A DNA stretch of 31,035 nt, taken from IMG/VR virus record IMGVR_UViG_3300020221_000074, positions 1-31,035 of that record; one strand, 5' to 3'. Below, piece by piece: positions 19,867 to 28,591 of the stretch (positions within the stretch are counted from its first letter, which is position 1; each line of letters opens with the position of its first letter). The notes below the pieces were generated by a model. It was given only the letters and a program-made list of their open reading frames with translations, did no database searches and had not been told where the DNA came from. The position numbers were made by a program, and so were the translations under genes. This stretch comes from a virus.

Positions 19867-22800
19867 CTCCTCTTTCAACAAAAGCTGAATCTGCCGCCAG
19901 GCGGCATAGCCGCTCATGTCGAATTTCTTCTCCGCCACTTCTTTCAACTGATTCATGGCTGAGTATTTGAGATCGCCGCCGCTCGAAGCAGCTTCCACGA
20001 TCGCCTTTTGCAGGGATGGAGAAAGAACTTTCTGCCAGTCTGCCCACGTCGGGCCTGGAACTTCCGTTGCCGCAGTCCGTATATCCTGCTGGATCCCTGA
20101 CATCTTGTATTCCGGCCTGATCGTGTACGGCATGGGTACGGGAATATTCGGGGCGGTTTCCAATATCTTCCTGTCCGATTCTTTGTACAACTCCTCCTGT
20201 TTTCTATAGTACCCGTCGAGATATATCTTCTTGTATTTCGAAGCCTCGCCGGGAGAGAGTAATTGCAATTCGCGGTATCTGGCGAACCTTGCTTTCATAT
20301 CCGGGTACAGTTTGTCCAGTTCGTCATAGACCTGATTTTCATAGTAGCGGGTCACAACCTCCAGTCCGCCGTAATAAGCGGTCAGAATTGGGCGTTGCAC
20401 GATATATGAATTCTTGAATTCGAAAGCCAGTTCCACTTCAGGATTGAGTTCGAGATAAGCCTCCTTGTCGGGTGCGTCGAAAAAGTCGGACATCTTCTTC
20501 TGTATATCAACACCAAATCTTCCGCTCATTTCCGCGACCATTTTCCCGTATTCGCTCTTGGCAAGTTTCCACTCCTCGCGGGTGGCTCCATCAGGCATGG
20601 CTAGGATGACCGCCAGGTCGATAATACCGGCTTCGAATCTGGCTCTATCCTGGTCGTTAAGTCCCATCTTGTCGAAATCGCCCTTGTTCTCATAGAAAGA
20701 TTCCAGCATGTACGGCTCAAGACCCGCCAGTTCGGAGAACGTGGCGGACTGCCCCGGCTGTATCCTCGACATGACATTATAAGTCAGCGCCGCCAACTGT
20801 TCTTCGCCTGCCTTGCGCCCGAACAGCATAACATCCATGAATGCATATTCCTCACGCAGGATGTCGAATCCCCGGCTGTACTCATCCGCCGTCATCATAT
20901 TCCTGGAAGTGACCAGCACGTTGTACTTGTCCCAGAATTCACTTATCTTGACATCCTCCTGTGTTCTCACGCGCAGTCCCGCGCCGAGGAAGTAGGAGGA
21001 AAGTTCGCCTGCAAACCGCTTGTCAAGCATGAGGCTTACGGCGGTATTCCACAACTGACCTTCTTTCTTGCTCGTCGCTTCTATCGCTTCTTCGCGCGTT
21101 ACAGGTAGTCCCGTCTCAGGGTTGATCATCTTCTTGTCATACATGATACCGAACATGGCAGCGACATGGTTTCTTTCATAGCGCGTCATATTGCCTTCCA
21201 TCATCAGCGCAAACGGGTCTAGTTCGACAGGCTTTCCGAAGGCGTTCGAAACCGACTTTATTACGGAGGTCTGTGGGAACATCCTGCCAAACCAGAGTTC
21301 CGAGGCCTCTTCTTCACTCTTATTATACAGGTCGATTGCCACCGCCCATGAAACCAGCGGAGAGAAAGTAGGTCCCATTTTGTTTGCGTCGTCGATCAAA
21401 CGTGTCACGGCGTTCACCCTCCTGCGCGGATCATCGAAGTCTACATTCGTAAGGTTGTAGATCGGATTGATCATGGATTCCAGGTTGATCATATATTGGT
21501 TGTTTCCATCTCCCGAAATGACAAGGTTGTTCCGCATCCAGTCGGGCAGTTCCGAATGGCGTTTCTGGTTGTAGTCCTTCAAAGCCAGATATGCTTTTGC
21601 CCATTTTGGTTCCGAAATAAGCGTTTCCAGGGCATTCCTGTATGTACGGGTAGTCCAGTAATGAAAGGTGTTTCCCAGCAGATAGGATAACGCATGGTCG
21701 GCATAGGTCTTGTTGTAATCGTGAAGCAGAAAATTAGCATAGTTCTCACCAGTCGCCAATGCTTCGATCTGAACGACGGACATACGCTTCTCGAAAGCAG
21801 GTTTCAGCGCGCGCAGTTCCTTTTCGATGTCCAAACCCGGTGTTGGAACGGTGACAGCCCAATTCCTCACGATTTCATTCTTCCATGCTTTTACGTCGTC
21901 CATGAAAGCTGGAAGCGCCTCGTATTCCGCACGCGCAGGTGTCGGCAGATCGCCTGCATACGGAGAGACAAGTTTCTCCTTGATGATTCTTTTTGCATCC
22001 CAATACGACGCCCCTCTTCCAACGAATTTCTCGTCCCCGATCCAATCGGGAAAAATCTTCTTATAGTCGCCGATGGCGTCTGCAAGGGTTTTGCTCTCAT
22101 CCACAACCTGCAAGTTCCTGAACATGCGTTTGTAGGCAAAAACCTGTTCGAGTTTATATGCCTCCAGCTTTGCCTTGGCCGCAACCCGGTACGGATTATC
22201 GAGACTTGTGATCGTTCCAGCCAGATCGTCCAGGCTTTTACCGAAAACCTGCGCACCCTCGTTCAGGTACTTCAACGTATCCTCGTAAGACTTGGTATTG
22301 CGCCTGTACCACGAACTTGCCTTGAACTCGAAAAAAGCCGCCCATGCCAGTTTTCTGAGTTTTTGGGGTGTAAGACTGTCGAAATCAATATCCGGGTGGA
22401 TTTTACTCAGCGTGAACATCTCGGACTTGTCTATTCCGATGAAAGGGGTGTCCCATATCTTCTTCGCCGTCTCGACGACTATTTCGTCGGACTTGAGATA
22501 ATCGTTGATGATATTGATTTCTTCGCGCAGTTTGTTGCTGTTCTCGTAGGTCAATGCTTCATTTGCGCGGTATATCTTATGCTTGATCGGCGTGAGTTTA
22601 TCGATTGCCGCTCGTATCTCCGACACACTTTTCTGCTGTCCGGCAAGGTGATCCATCGCCTCCACCGACATATTGACAACATAGTTCATCTCCGTCTTGA
22701 CGTTCTGCCATGCCTGGATGAGTCCGTTCATCATATTCTGTGTTTCTTTGTCGCCATACTTCTCCAGCTTCTGGGCAAGCTCGGAAAGCTCCTCGCCTGC

Positions 22801-25308
22801 CTTTGCGAACCAGGGCAGTTTGGCGGCTTCATCCAATACGCCTTCCCTGTATTTTTTTGCAAAATCGTCAACCGCTTTTACAAATTCATCCGGTGTGCGG
22901 GCAGTCTGCTGCAAGTCGTAGAATTTGCCCAACAGCCCCATGTCATCCAGTTTTCGCCTCAAATTCTCAGACGGCTCTACGATCTGCCGAACATTGATAT
23001 TACCGTCCTTGAACCAGTTTCTGAACGTGTTCATGCCTTTTTCGAAATTGCCGTAATTTCTATTCATGGCAGCATACAACAGTCCCTTTTTATCACTGTC
23101 CAGTTTTGTAATTACCGCATCCCATTCAGGCAGGTTGCGTGTCACATTGGGCAATTGCTGAAGAATATATTCCGACCCCTTTTTCAGGATGATCTCCTGG
23201 CGCGTCAATTGTTCCGCCCTGCCGATCGAGGGCAGAAAACCCGGAATGGACTTGCCGAAAATCTTGAATTCGCGGGGAACCATCTTTCCGATCCCACGCG
23301 CCGCACCGGAGGAAACCATACCCATGCGTTCGATGATCAATGTCTCTTTGAGGTTGCCGATATTTCTGGTCAGGGTTTTATTCAAGCCGCCAAACGCAGT
23401 CAACGATGCTTCCAAAGCTGTTCCAAGTCCGACATGCAGAGCAGTCAATAAGGCCTGTCCGCCGATATTCCTGATAAAAGCACGCGGTACCAGGTGCATA
23501 AACGTAAACGCCATGCCTTTGCTTGTAAGGTTGACTGCTGCTTCAGGAAGGTGCGTGGCTTTCGTCACCTGCTTGATCAGCCAGGGTACATTATCATACG
23601 TTTCAGCGAGTTTCAGCGTCCTGGCATCAGTCATCACACCCGCTATTCTATTTGCCTCTTTTTTCAATACAGCGGCATACATGGTATCCACAGACGGAAC
23701 GATATCATCCACAACACGGGTCAGGGTCTTGGTGAATTCTTCGGCAAGCGTCAATGGATCACCCGCATGTTTTGTCGCCAGAGTTGTGATACCCTCATTG
23801 GACAAACGGGACAATATTTCGCTTGTCATTCTGCCCGCGGACGAAAAAAGAAGCTTTCCATGCCCGGTTGCCCATAAGTTCCCAGCTGCCTTGACACCTT
23901 CAGGCCCTCCCTTTCTCCAGGCTGCCATATCGCGCATAATCTGCAAAGCGGTGTCTGTGCGTCCTTTCGAGATCGTGCCGTTGATGGCATTGACGACCAG
24001 ATTGGCGTGCCTGGAAACCACATCCACCTTGCCTGAAGAATCAAGAGAGAACAATTTGTATTCATCCCTGTGAGTCAGGCGGACAGTCTCTTCCGCCGTA
24101 CGCTTGAGAATGAGGCTGGCACGTCTTTCATTAGCCACATCTCCCGCTGCATTCAGGAACATATTCTTTATTTCGGTGGGAATATCGCTGTATAATGCAA
24201 GTCCTTTTTCAATGCGGTATGCCTGCCCGATTGGAAGCCCCGTGAATTTATAAAGCGTATCTCCAAAACTTGGAATTCTGGCAACTGTGCGCCAGGGCAG
24301 ACTGTAAGTGCGGCCAAAAAGAGTAACTACATCTCCTGCTTTCGATGCCAGGGCAGGTACTTTCAGGGGCAAACCAGAATAAGTTAATGGAGAACCGAAA
24401 ATAGACCCAAGCACCTCGATGCCGGCGCGTCCCAGACTTTGTGCCAGCAACCCTGGGTCCTTACCCTCCGCAATGCCCTTCTCCAGTTCCGCCCTGGCAT
24501 ATTCATCCCAGATCATCGTATAAGCCATGTCGGAAGCGGCACGGTATTTTCCCGTTTCCTTCCATACCTCTCCCCAGCTGGTCTTGTTCTTTTGAACAGC
24601 GGAGGCAATCGTGTAAATATCTTTACCGATACTTAATATGTTTTGGGCAAACAATTTCTTCAGCCAGGTATCATTCGAATCCTGATTGTATCTGTCCGCC
24701 ACCGCATCAATACCTGCAAAGGTCGAATGTATCTTGCGCATGGCAGTATCGTCAAGGCTAAGCAGTTCCAGTCCGCCCCACAACAGATTTTGTCCAGTAT
24801 CCTTTGCAAGCCTTACGAACTGTGCAGCAGCGGTCATTACCTTGTTCTGTCCAGCCGCACCCGCAATTCTCTGTTCGATGTCGACGTTGGCGGCCTGCCT
24901 GCCTATTTCCTCGGAAGTCAGTCCGAAGAAATTCTCAGCCCAGTCACCCCATTTGGATTCCTCGACTCTTTCCGCGCCGATTTTTACCTTCATGTCGTAC
25001 TCGGATTGAAAATATGTCTTTTGGATATCGGTTAGTTTATCGAAGTCCTCGAAGTATTTTTCAGGGTCGGTCAGGTCTGCCCATGTCTTTCTGATCCAAC
25101 CTTTGAAGCCGTCACCGTAATACGGCAACCCGTTATCATCCATAGCCAACGCCCCATACGGCTTGGGAGGCGTCAAAGAAAGCGCAGGTTCTTTTGGATC
25201 AGTAAAAGGAACTTTAGGAGCGGCTTTAGGAGCGGCTTTGGGAGCGGCTTTGGGAGCGGCTGGGGCATAAGGATTACCAAGCGCGTCGGTCAGTGGTTTG
25301 ATCGGCAT
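19864..25308 (-). CDS. Giant 1814-residue virion protein, probable ejected internal protein
   Basis: The largest gene in the window. Residues 16-34 are four APKA-type repeats, then a Pro-rich linker. The rest is long and largely helical, rich in charged and aromatic residues, with coiled-coil-like parts and one extended hydrophobic region at about 599-640 (MAFTFMHLVPRAFIRNIGGQ, then ALLTALHVGLGTALEASL). That region could enter a membrane. I see no lysozyme, protease or polymerase motif. Position between portal and scaffold, size, and amphipathic helical nature match internal virion/ejection proteins of short-tailed phages (compare T7 gp16, about 1300 residues). It is unlikely to be a tape measure given the gene order. 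Starts with TAATG coupling to the LysM gene. Confidence 0.6.
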   Translation of the reverse strand: MPIKPLTDALGNPYAPAAPKAAPKAAPKAAPKVPFTDPKEPALSLTPPKPYGALAMDDNGLPYYGDGFKGWIRKTWADLTDPEKYFEDFDKLTDIQKTYFQSEYDMKVKIGAERVEESKWGDWAENFFGLTSEEIGRQAANVDIEQRIAGAAGQNKVMTAAAQFVRLAKDTGQNLLWGGLELLSLDDTAMRKIHSTFAGIDAVADRYNQDSNDTWLKKLFAQNILSIGKDIYTIASAVQKNKTSWGEVWKETGKYRAASDMAYTMIWDEYARAELEKGIAEGKDPGLLAQSLGRAGIEVLGSIFGSPLTYSGLPLKVPALASKAGDVVTLFGRTYSLPWRTVARIPSFGDTLYKFTGLPIGQAYRIEKGLALYSDIPTEIKNMFLNAAGDVANERRASLILKRTAEETVRLTHRDEYKLFSLDSSGKVDVVSRHANLVVNAINGTISKGRTDTALQIMRDMAAWRKGGPEGVKAAGNLWATGHGKLLFSSAGRMTSEILSRLSNEGITTLATKHAGDPLTLAEEFTKTLTRVVDDIVPSVDTMYAAVLKKEANRIAGVMTDARTLKLAETYDNVPWLIKQVTKATHLPEAAVNLTSKGMAFTFMHLVPRAFIRNIGGQALLTALHVGLGTALEASLTAFGGLNKTLTRNIGNLKETLIIERMGMVSSGAARGIGKMVPREFKIFGKSIPGFLPSIGRAEQLTRQEIILKKGSEYILQQLPNVTRNLPEWDAVITKLDSDKKGLLYAAMNRNYGNFEKGMNTFRNWFKDGNINVRQIVEPSENLRRKLDDMGLLGKFYDLQQTARTPDEFVKAVDDFAKKYREGVLDEAAKLPWFAKAGEELSELAQKLEKYGDKETQNMMNGLIQAWQNVKTEMNYVVNMSVEAMDHLAGQQKSVSEIRAAIDKLTPIKHKIYRANEALTYENSNKLREEINIINDYLKSDEIVVETAKKIWDTPFIGIDKSEMFTLSKIHPDIDFDSLTPQKLRKLAWAAFFEFKASSWYRRNTKSYEDTLKYLNEGAQVFGKSLDDLAGTITSLDNPYRVAAKAKLEAYKLEQVFAYKRMFRNLQVVDESKTLADAIGDYKKIFPDWIGDEKFVGRGASYWDAKRIIKEKLVSPYAGDLPTPARAEYEALPAFMDDVKAWKNEIVRNWAVTVPTPGLDIEKELRALKPAFEKRMSVVQIEALATGENYANFLLHDYNKTYADHALSYLLGNTFHYWTTRTYRNALETLISEPKWAKAYLALKDYNQKRHSELPDWMRNNLVISGDGNNQYMINLESMINPIYNLTNVDFDDPRRRVNAVTRLIDDANKMGPTFSPLVSWAVAIDLYNKSEEEASELWFGRMFPQTSVIKSVSNAFGKPVELDPFALMMEGNMTRYERNHVAAMFGIMYDKKMINPETGLPVTREEAIEATSKKEGQLWNTAVSLMLDKRFAGELSSYFLGAGLRVRTQEDVKISEFWDKYNVLVTSRNMMTADEYSRGFDILREEYAFMDVMLFGRKAGEEQLAALTYNVMSRIQPGQSATFSELAGLEPYMLESFYENKGDFDKMGLNDQDRARFEAGIIDLAVILAMPDGATREEWKLAKSEYGKMVAEMSGRFGVDIQKKMSDFFDAPDKEAYLELNPEVELAFEFKNSYIVQRPILTAYYGGLEVVTRYYENQVYDELDKLYPDMKARFARYRELQLLSPGEASKYKKIYLDGYYRKQEELYKESDRKILETAPNIPVPMPYTIRPEYKMSGIQQDIRTAATEVPGPTWADWQKVLSPSLQKAIVEAASSGGDLKYSAMNQLKEVAEKKFDMSGYAAWRQIQLLLKEE
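25213..25260 (-). repeat. 12-bp tandem repeat, four copies (APK repeats)
   Basis: Four units of TTTAGGAGCGGC or TTTGGGAGCGGC lie at 25213-25224, 25225-25236, 25237-25248 and 25249-25260. They encode the alanine-lysine-proline repeat near the N terminus of the giant virion protein. The period is a multiple of three, so unit gain or loss keeps the frame. Confidence 0.9.
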
Positions 25309-26804
25309 TAGCCAATTCTCCAGATGCTTTTCGAAGTACCGTACGAAGTCTGCATGGCAAGTTGTTTAGCCGCCTTCAACCGCATTAATTCCTGCTGTGC
25401 CAGCGTTGATTGTTCGAGTGAAAGATAGCCCGAATTAATAAACCATTCCAACTGTCGGATGGCGGTTTCAGAATCCACTTCATGCGCCATGATCTGGTCG
25501 AACGCTTTCTGGTTCTCAGGACTTAATGGCTGCACAGTACCGGCAGGTTGAGGCTGAGGTTGAGGCTGAGGCGAGGAAGGTGAGGGTTCCTCGCCGCCAC
25601 CGCCCCCCCCCACCGCTTTAGGTTTATATATTGGTTTATATATTTCTCCCCCACCCCCTCCTCCGGTGGGGGAGGGGGCTGTTGGAGTAGGCTTGTTGTT
25701 ACTGTTTGGAAAGTACCAGAAATTTCCCTCGTCGTTATGGATGCCACCAAGCGCTTTCAACCTCTTTTCGTTCGCCCAGGGTTCGTCCGTATAAATAGCC
25801 AGTTCGTCATCCATAATAAAGTAAGGCACGAAATTTTGATCCACTTCGCCGGTATCGACGCGGTGTTGGTCTGCTTTCCTGAGCGCCATACCAGGGGTAA
25901 GTTTCACACCCGGCGCAGTCGAAGGCAGGTCGAACGCCTGTGTTTTCGGATTATACACAGCGCCATAGCCGCCGTCGATAAGCGGTATCTTAAGGGCGTC
26001 TTTTACTTCCTGTGGCAGATATGGGTACATATTTGCCGGTACGGAAGGCGGCAGAAGTCTAGTTTCGATAATACCTGTTATCTCCCAGTCACTCATTGCC
26101 AAAAGCAGGCGGGCGTTCAGTCTGTTTATCTGGTATTTCAAATTGGCTTTTGCAATATTCGCAATCGCTTCGTCGCCCATCAGGTCCCTCAAAATATATT
26201 TTTTTTCCTCTGGTTCCAAATTCTGTGAAACAGAGGCTGCGCTGGCCACAGCCGATGAGACTGTTGCTTCGCCGACGCCGATTTTAGCCGGGACAGGCTT
26301 TTTCCCAGCTTTTTTTTCCCAGACAAGCTTTTTGCCAGATGCTTGAACCTCGGGAGGGAAAACCGGTTCCCGAAATTTTTCAAGTGCCAAATTGAACAAA
26401 TTGTTCAACTGTGAAACAGCGCTGGATAGCGGCTGCGGTTGCGTTATATCTGCGATGGGCGATGGGCCTATCTGCGGCAGATACCATGGTTGTGTCTGCG
26501 TATCTGCGATATCTGCTTGTATCTGCGACGGTAGTATGGTTGGAACGGCAACCCATGAGCCGGCCGGAGGCGTACTTTGCATGGATGGATTCGCTCCCAC
26601 TAAAGCCTGCGGAGTGACCCCATACATGCCGGCGATACTTCCAATGCTTTCATTTCCCGTCACCTTATGATATTGAAGTTCTTCCGGTTCAAGCTTGTTG
26701 AACGAGCGAAGCGGCTTGACAACAGGGACGGATGTTGTCTTTAAACGTTTTTCCTGTTCTATATCATACAGGTCTTCCGGCGCGTACTGCGCTTTACGAG
26801 GCAT
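25308..26804 (-). CDS. LysM-domain virion protein
   Basis: A 498-residue protein with an N-terminal LysM peptidoglycan-binding domain (about 45-90: YHKVTGNESIGSIAGMYGVT, then PQALVGANPSMQ and VAVPTI). A Pro/Gln-rich linker follows, then a helical middle (KYILRDLMGDEAIANIAKA). Another region contains two poly-Gly tracts flanking IYKPIYKPKAV and a PQPQPQPQP run, and a C-terminal helix bundle follows. No muramidase motif is seen, so it binds rather than cuts the wall. Between portal and giant virion protein, it is probably an internal or tail-tip protein that anchors the ejection complex at the cell wall. Coupled to both neighbours by overlapping start/stop. Confidence 0.7.
   Translation of the reverse strand: MPRKAQYAPEDLYDIEQEKRLKTTSVPVVKPLRSFNKLEPEELQYHKVTGNESIGSIAGMYGVTPQALVGANPSMQSTPPAGSWVAVPTILPSQIQADIADTQTQPWYLPQIGPSPIADITQPQPLSSAVSQLNNLFNLALEKFREPVFPPEVQASGKKLVWEKKAGKKPVPAKIGVGEATVSSAVASAASVSQNLEPEEKKYILRDLMGDEAIANIAKANLKYQINRLNARLLLAMSDWEITGIIETRLLPPSVPANMYPYLPQEVKDALKIPLIDGGYGAVYNPKTQAFDLPSTAPGVKLTPGMALRKADQHRVDTGEVDQNFVPYFIMDDELAIYTDEPWANEKRLKALGGIHNDEGNFWYFPNSNNKPTPTAPSPTGGGGGGEIYKPIYKPKAVGGGGGGEEPSPSSPQPQPQPQPAGTVQPLSPENQKAFDQIMAHEVDSETAIRQLEWFINSGYLSLEQSTLAQQELMRLKAAKQLAMQTSYGTSKSIWRIG
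25603..25674 (-). repeat. Homopolymer, 12-bp tandem repeat and hairpin in the LysM-gene linker
   Basis: A run of nine C (25603-25611) is followed by two copies of GGTTTATATATT (25621-25632, 25633-25644). Then comes a perfect 10-base hairpin, CTCCCCCACC (25646-25655) with GGTGGGGGAG (25665-25674). The message strand is G-rich in two clusters and could form G-quadruplexes. The tract encodes the poly-Gly and IYKPIYKP linkers. Confidence 0.8.
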
Positions 26805-28576
26805 TATCCACCTCCATCGGTCATTTGCGCCGGCTGTCCCGTAATCTGTTCACGGGTTGCACCCGGATTGCTCATGGCGGGCGGTATTCCGCCTGTGGCA
26901 GGAGTCCTGCCCATCGAAGCTGGTTGCTGTTGCTGTTGTTGCTGTTGTTGCTGTTGTTGCTGTGCCAAAGCCTGCTTTGCTTCCGTTTCAGGAGCAAGCA
27001 ATATTCGTTTCGAGTTGGCTTGTATCTTGGCGATCTCTTCCTGTTCGTCGCCGTACTCCATAAGGCTGACTGCCGGATCGTCGTCGATACCTGCAATCTC
27101 GAACTGTGCTTTTCTCGGAAGGAACATCTTCTCGCCCGAATTGATAGCAAAGTTAAGTCTTTCCTGGCGGTCGGAGGGGGAATTCGGACGCAGTTGTACC
27201 GTAATGATCCATTTGTCGGGCCAATCATCGCTTTCCTGCGGGTTGAGCGATAGCATTGCGCCCATCATCTTCGTATCGTCGTACATACCGACATTCTTCA
27301 TGCGCTGTCCCATGATGGCGGTCTTGGAATATTTAGACCAATACATTTCGATGCACAGTGCGCCCTCTATAACATGCTCGATCAAATTCCGAATGTCCAC
27401 CAAGCTTTCCCTGGCAGTTTGAAGCAATGTGTTGATGGTCGAATAGGGAGTACCCGAAGCCATACTATCCAGGCTGGACAATATTCTGGATACGGAGGTG
27501 CTATTTGCAATACCCTGTTCGAAATGTGCTATGACTGTATTGATATTGGGATCGGTCTGGGCGGGATTCATCTGCCCGATCTCTTCGTTTAGTTTCAACT
27601 GTACCTGTGCGGCAGGATTGGTATAGTCGACACGAACACCTTCGCCCGAAGCTGTTTTTGTCCATGTCCTGGCCTGCGCAACAGTAGCCGTGATCAGTGC
27701 GGTACGCATCGACAACAGGATGTTCAAATTGTCGAGCTGGCCGGTATCCACCACCGCCTTCAGGATTGGGTCGTTCCCGTATGCACATACAATCGGGATG
27801 AAGCCGAGTTTGTGTTTCTTATTCAATATTTCATGATCATTGCCTGTCCCTCCGTTGATGTTCTCGTCGAACGAAAACCATTCGACATGATCTTCATAAT
27901 CGTAATAAGTATACAAGATCCCGGTAGTCTCATATAGGTCGGCTTTCTTGTTCTTTTCTTTCGTTTCAGCGACTATTTTTGCGGTCAATTTTTCCCCGAA
28001 TTTGTCCACCACCTGCTGTACCGTTACTTTCTGTGTCAGCAGAATGTCCTCCATGATCGAATCGCTGAAGCGCGGATGTGCTTCGCCCGGATGAAACAGC
28101 TTCCAGGTAAATCTGCCGGAGCGTTTGATCGCGCGGACGCGCGCGGAGCTTTCTCCCTTGTACTGGAAATCGTTATCGATGACCTCCATTGCCACAGCCA
28201 GATATCTGACGGCGTGGTCGGCAATTATATCCAGCGGTCTTTTGGCCGATTTTCTGTTCGTCAGCCACAGGTTATATTCCAGGACATCCTCGATGATACC
28301 GGCCTCTTTCGCGTTCATCTCATTAGCAAAGGGCGGCAGAACAGTGATCTGCACCTTGCTAGACGACATCACCTTGCGCGCGGCGGCATAGGCATCGTGG
28401 ACGGACGCGGATTTGTATTCGACGAACCAGTCCATATCCAAATCGGGAACAATATCCAAAAGATCGTTCCCTCCCCTTATGGCGGTATCTATATCGTCGA
28501 ATAGTGATTTTCTCGACTTTTCCTCCTCCGATTCCAGAATCAGTCTTGCAAGTTCCTGATATTTTTCGAGTTCCAT
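26804..28576 (-). CDS. Portal protein
   Basis: A 590-residue protein placed directly after the large terminase, forming the dodecameric DNA-entry ring. The core has the long mixed alpha/beta layout of podovirus-type portals. KLGFIPIVCAYGNDPILKAV and LDNLNILLSMRTALITATVAQ precede the long stem helix region, and the wing/crown helices follow (INTLLQTARESLVDIRNLIE). The C-terminal ~60 residues are disordered with 13 consecutive Gln, then Pro/Gly/Met-rich sequence. Start ATG 28576 is preceded by GAGAGG. Call by position and overall pattern, not by a diagnostic motif. Confidence 0.75.
   Translation of the reverse strand: MELEKYQELARLILESEEEKSRKSLFDDIDTAIRGGNDLLDIVPDLDMDWFVEYKSASVHDAYAAARKVMSSSKVQITVLPPFANEMNAKEAGIIEDVLEYNLWLTNRKSAKRPLDIIADHAVRYLAVAMEVIDNDFQYKGESSARVRAIKRSGRFTWKLFHPGEAHPRFSDSIMEDILLTQKVTVQQVVDKFGEKLTAKIVAETKEKNKKADLYETTGILYTYYDYEDHVEWFSFDENINGGTGNDHEILNKKHKLGFIPIVCAYGNDPILKAVVDTGQLDNLNILLSMRTALITATVAQARTWTKTASGEGVRVDYTNPAAQVQLKLNEEIGQMNPAQTDPNINTVIAHFEQGIANSTSVSRILSSLDSMASGTPYSTINTLLQTARESLVDIRNLIEHVIEGALCIEMYWSKYSKTAIMGQRMKNVGMYDDTKMMGAMLSLNPQESDDWPDKWIITVQLRPNSPSDRQERLNFAINSGEKMFLPRKAQFEIAGIDDDPAVSLMEYGDEQEEIAKIQANSKRILLAPETEAKQALAQQQQQQQQQQQQQPASMGRTPATGGIPPAMSNPGATREQITGQPAQMTDGGG
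26924..26962 (-). repeat. CAA/CAG trinucleotide repeat, 13 codons (poly-Gln)
   Basis: Thirteen uninterrupted CAA or CAG codons encode a poly-Gln tract in the portal C-terminal tail. The codons alternate in a semi-regular CAG-CAA-CAA pattern, so it behaves as a 9-bp minisatellite as well as a trinucleotide run. Confidence 0.95.
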
Positions 28577-28591
28577 GTTTACCTCTCTCGT

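Noticed and set aside
21694-23451. 585-codon frame on the plus strand
   Set aside because: Lies fully antisense to the giant virion gene and has no recognisable domain or ribosome-binding site; a shadow.
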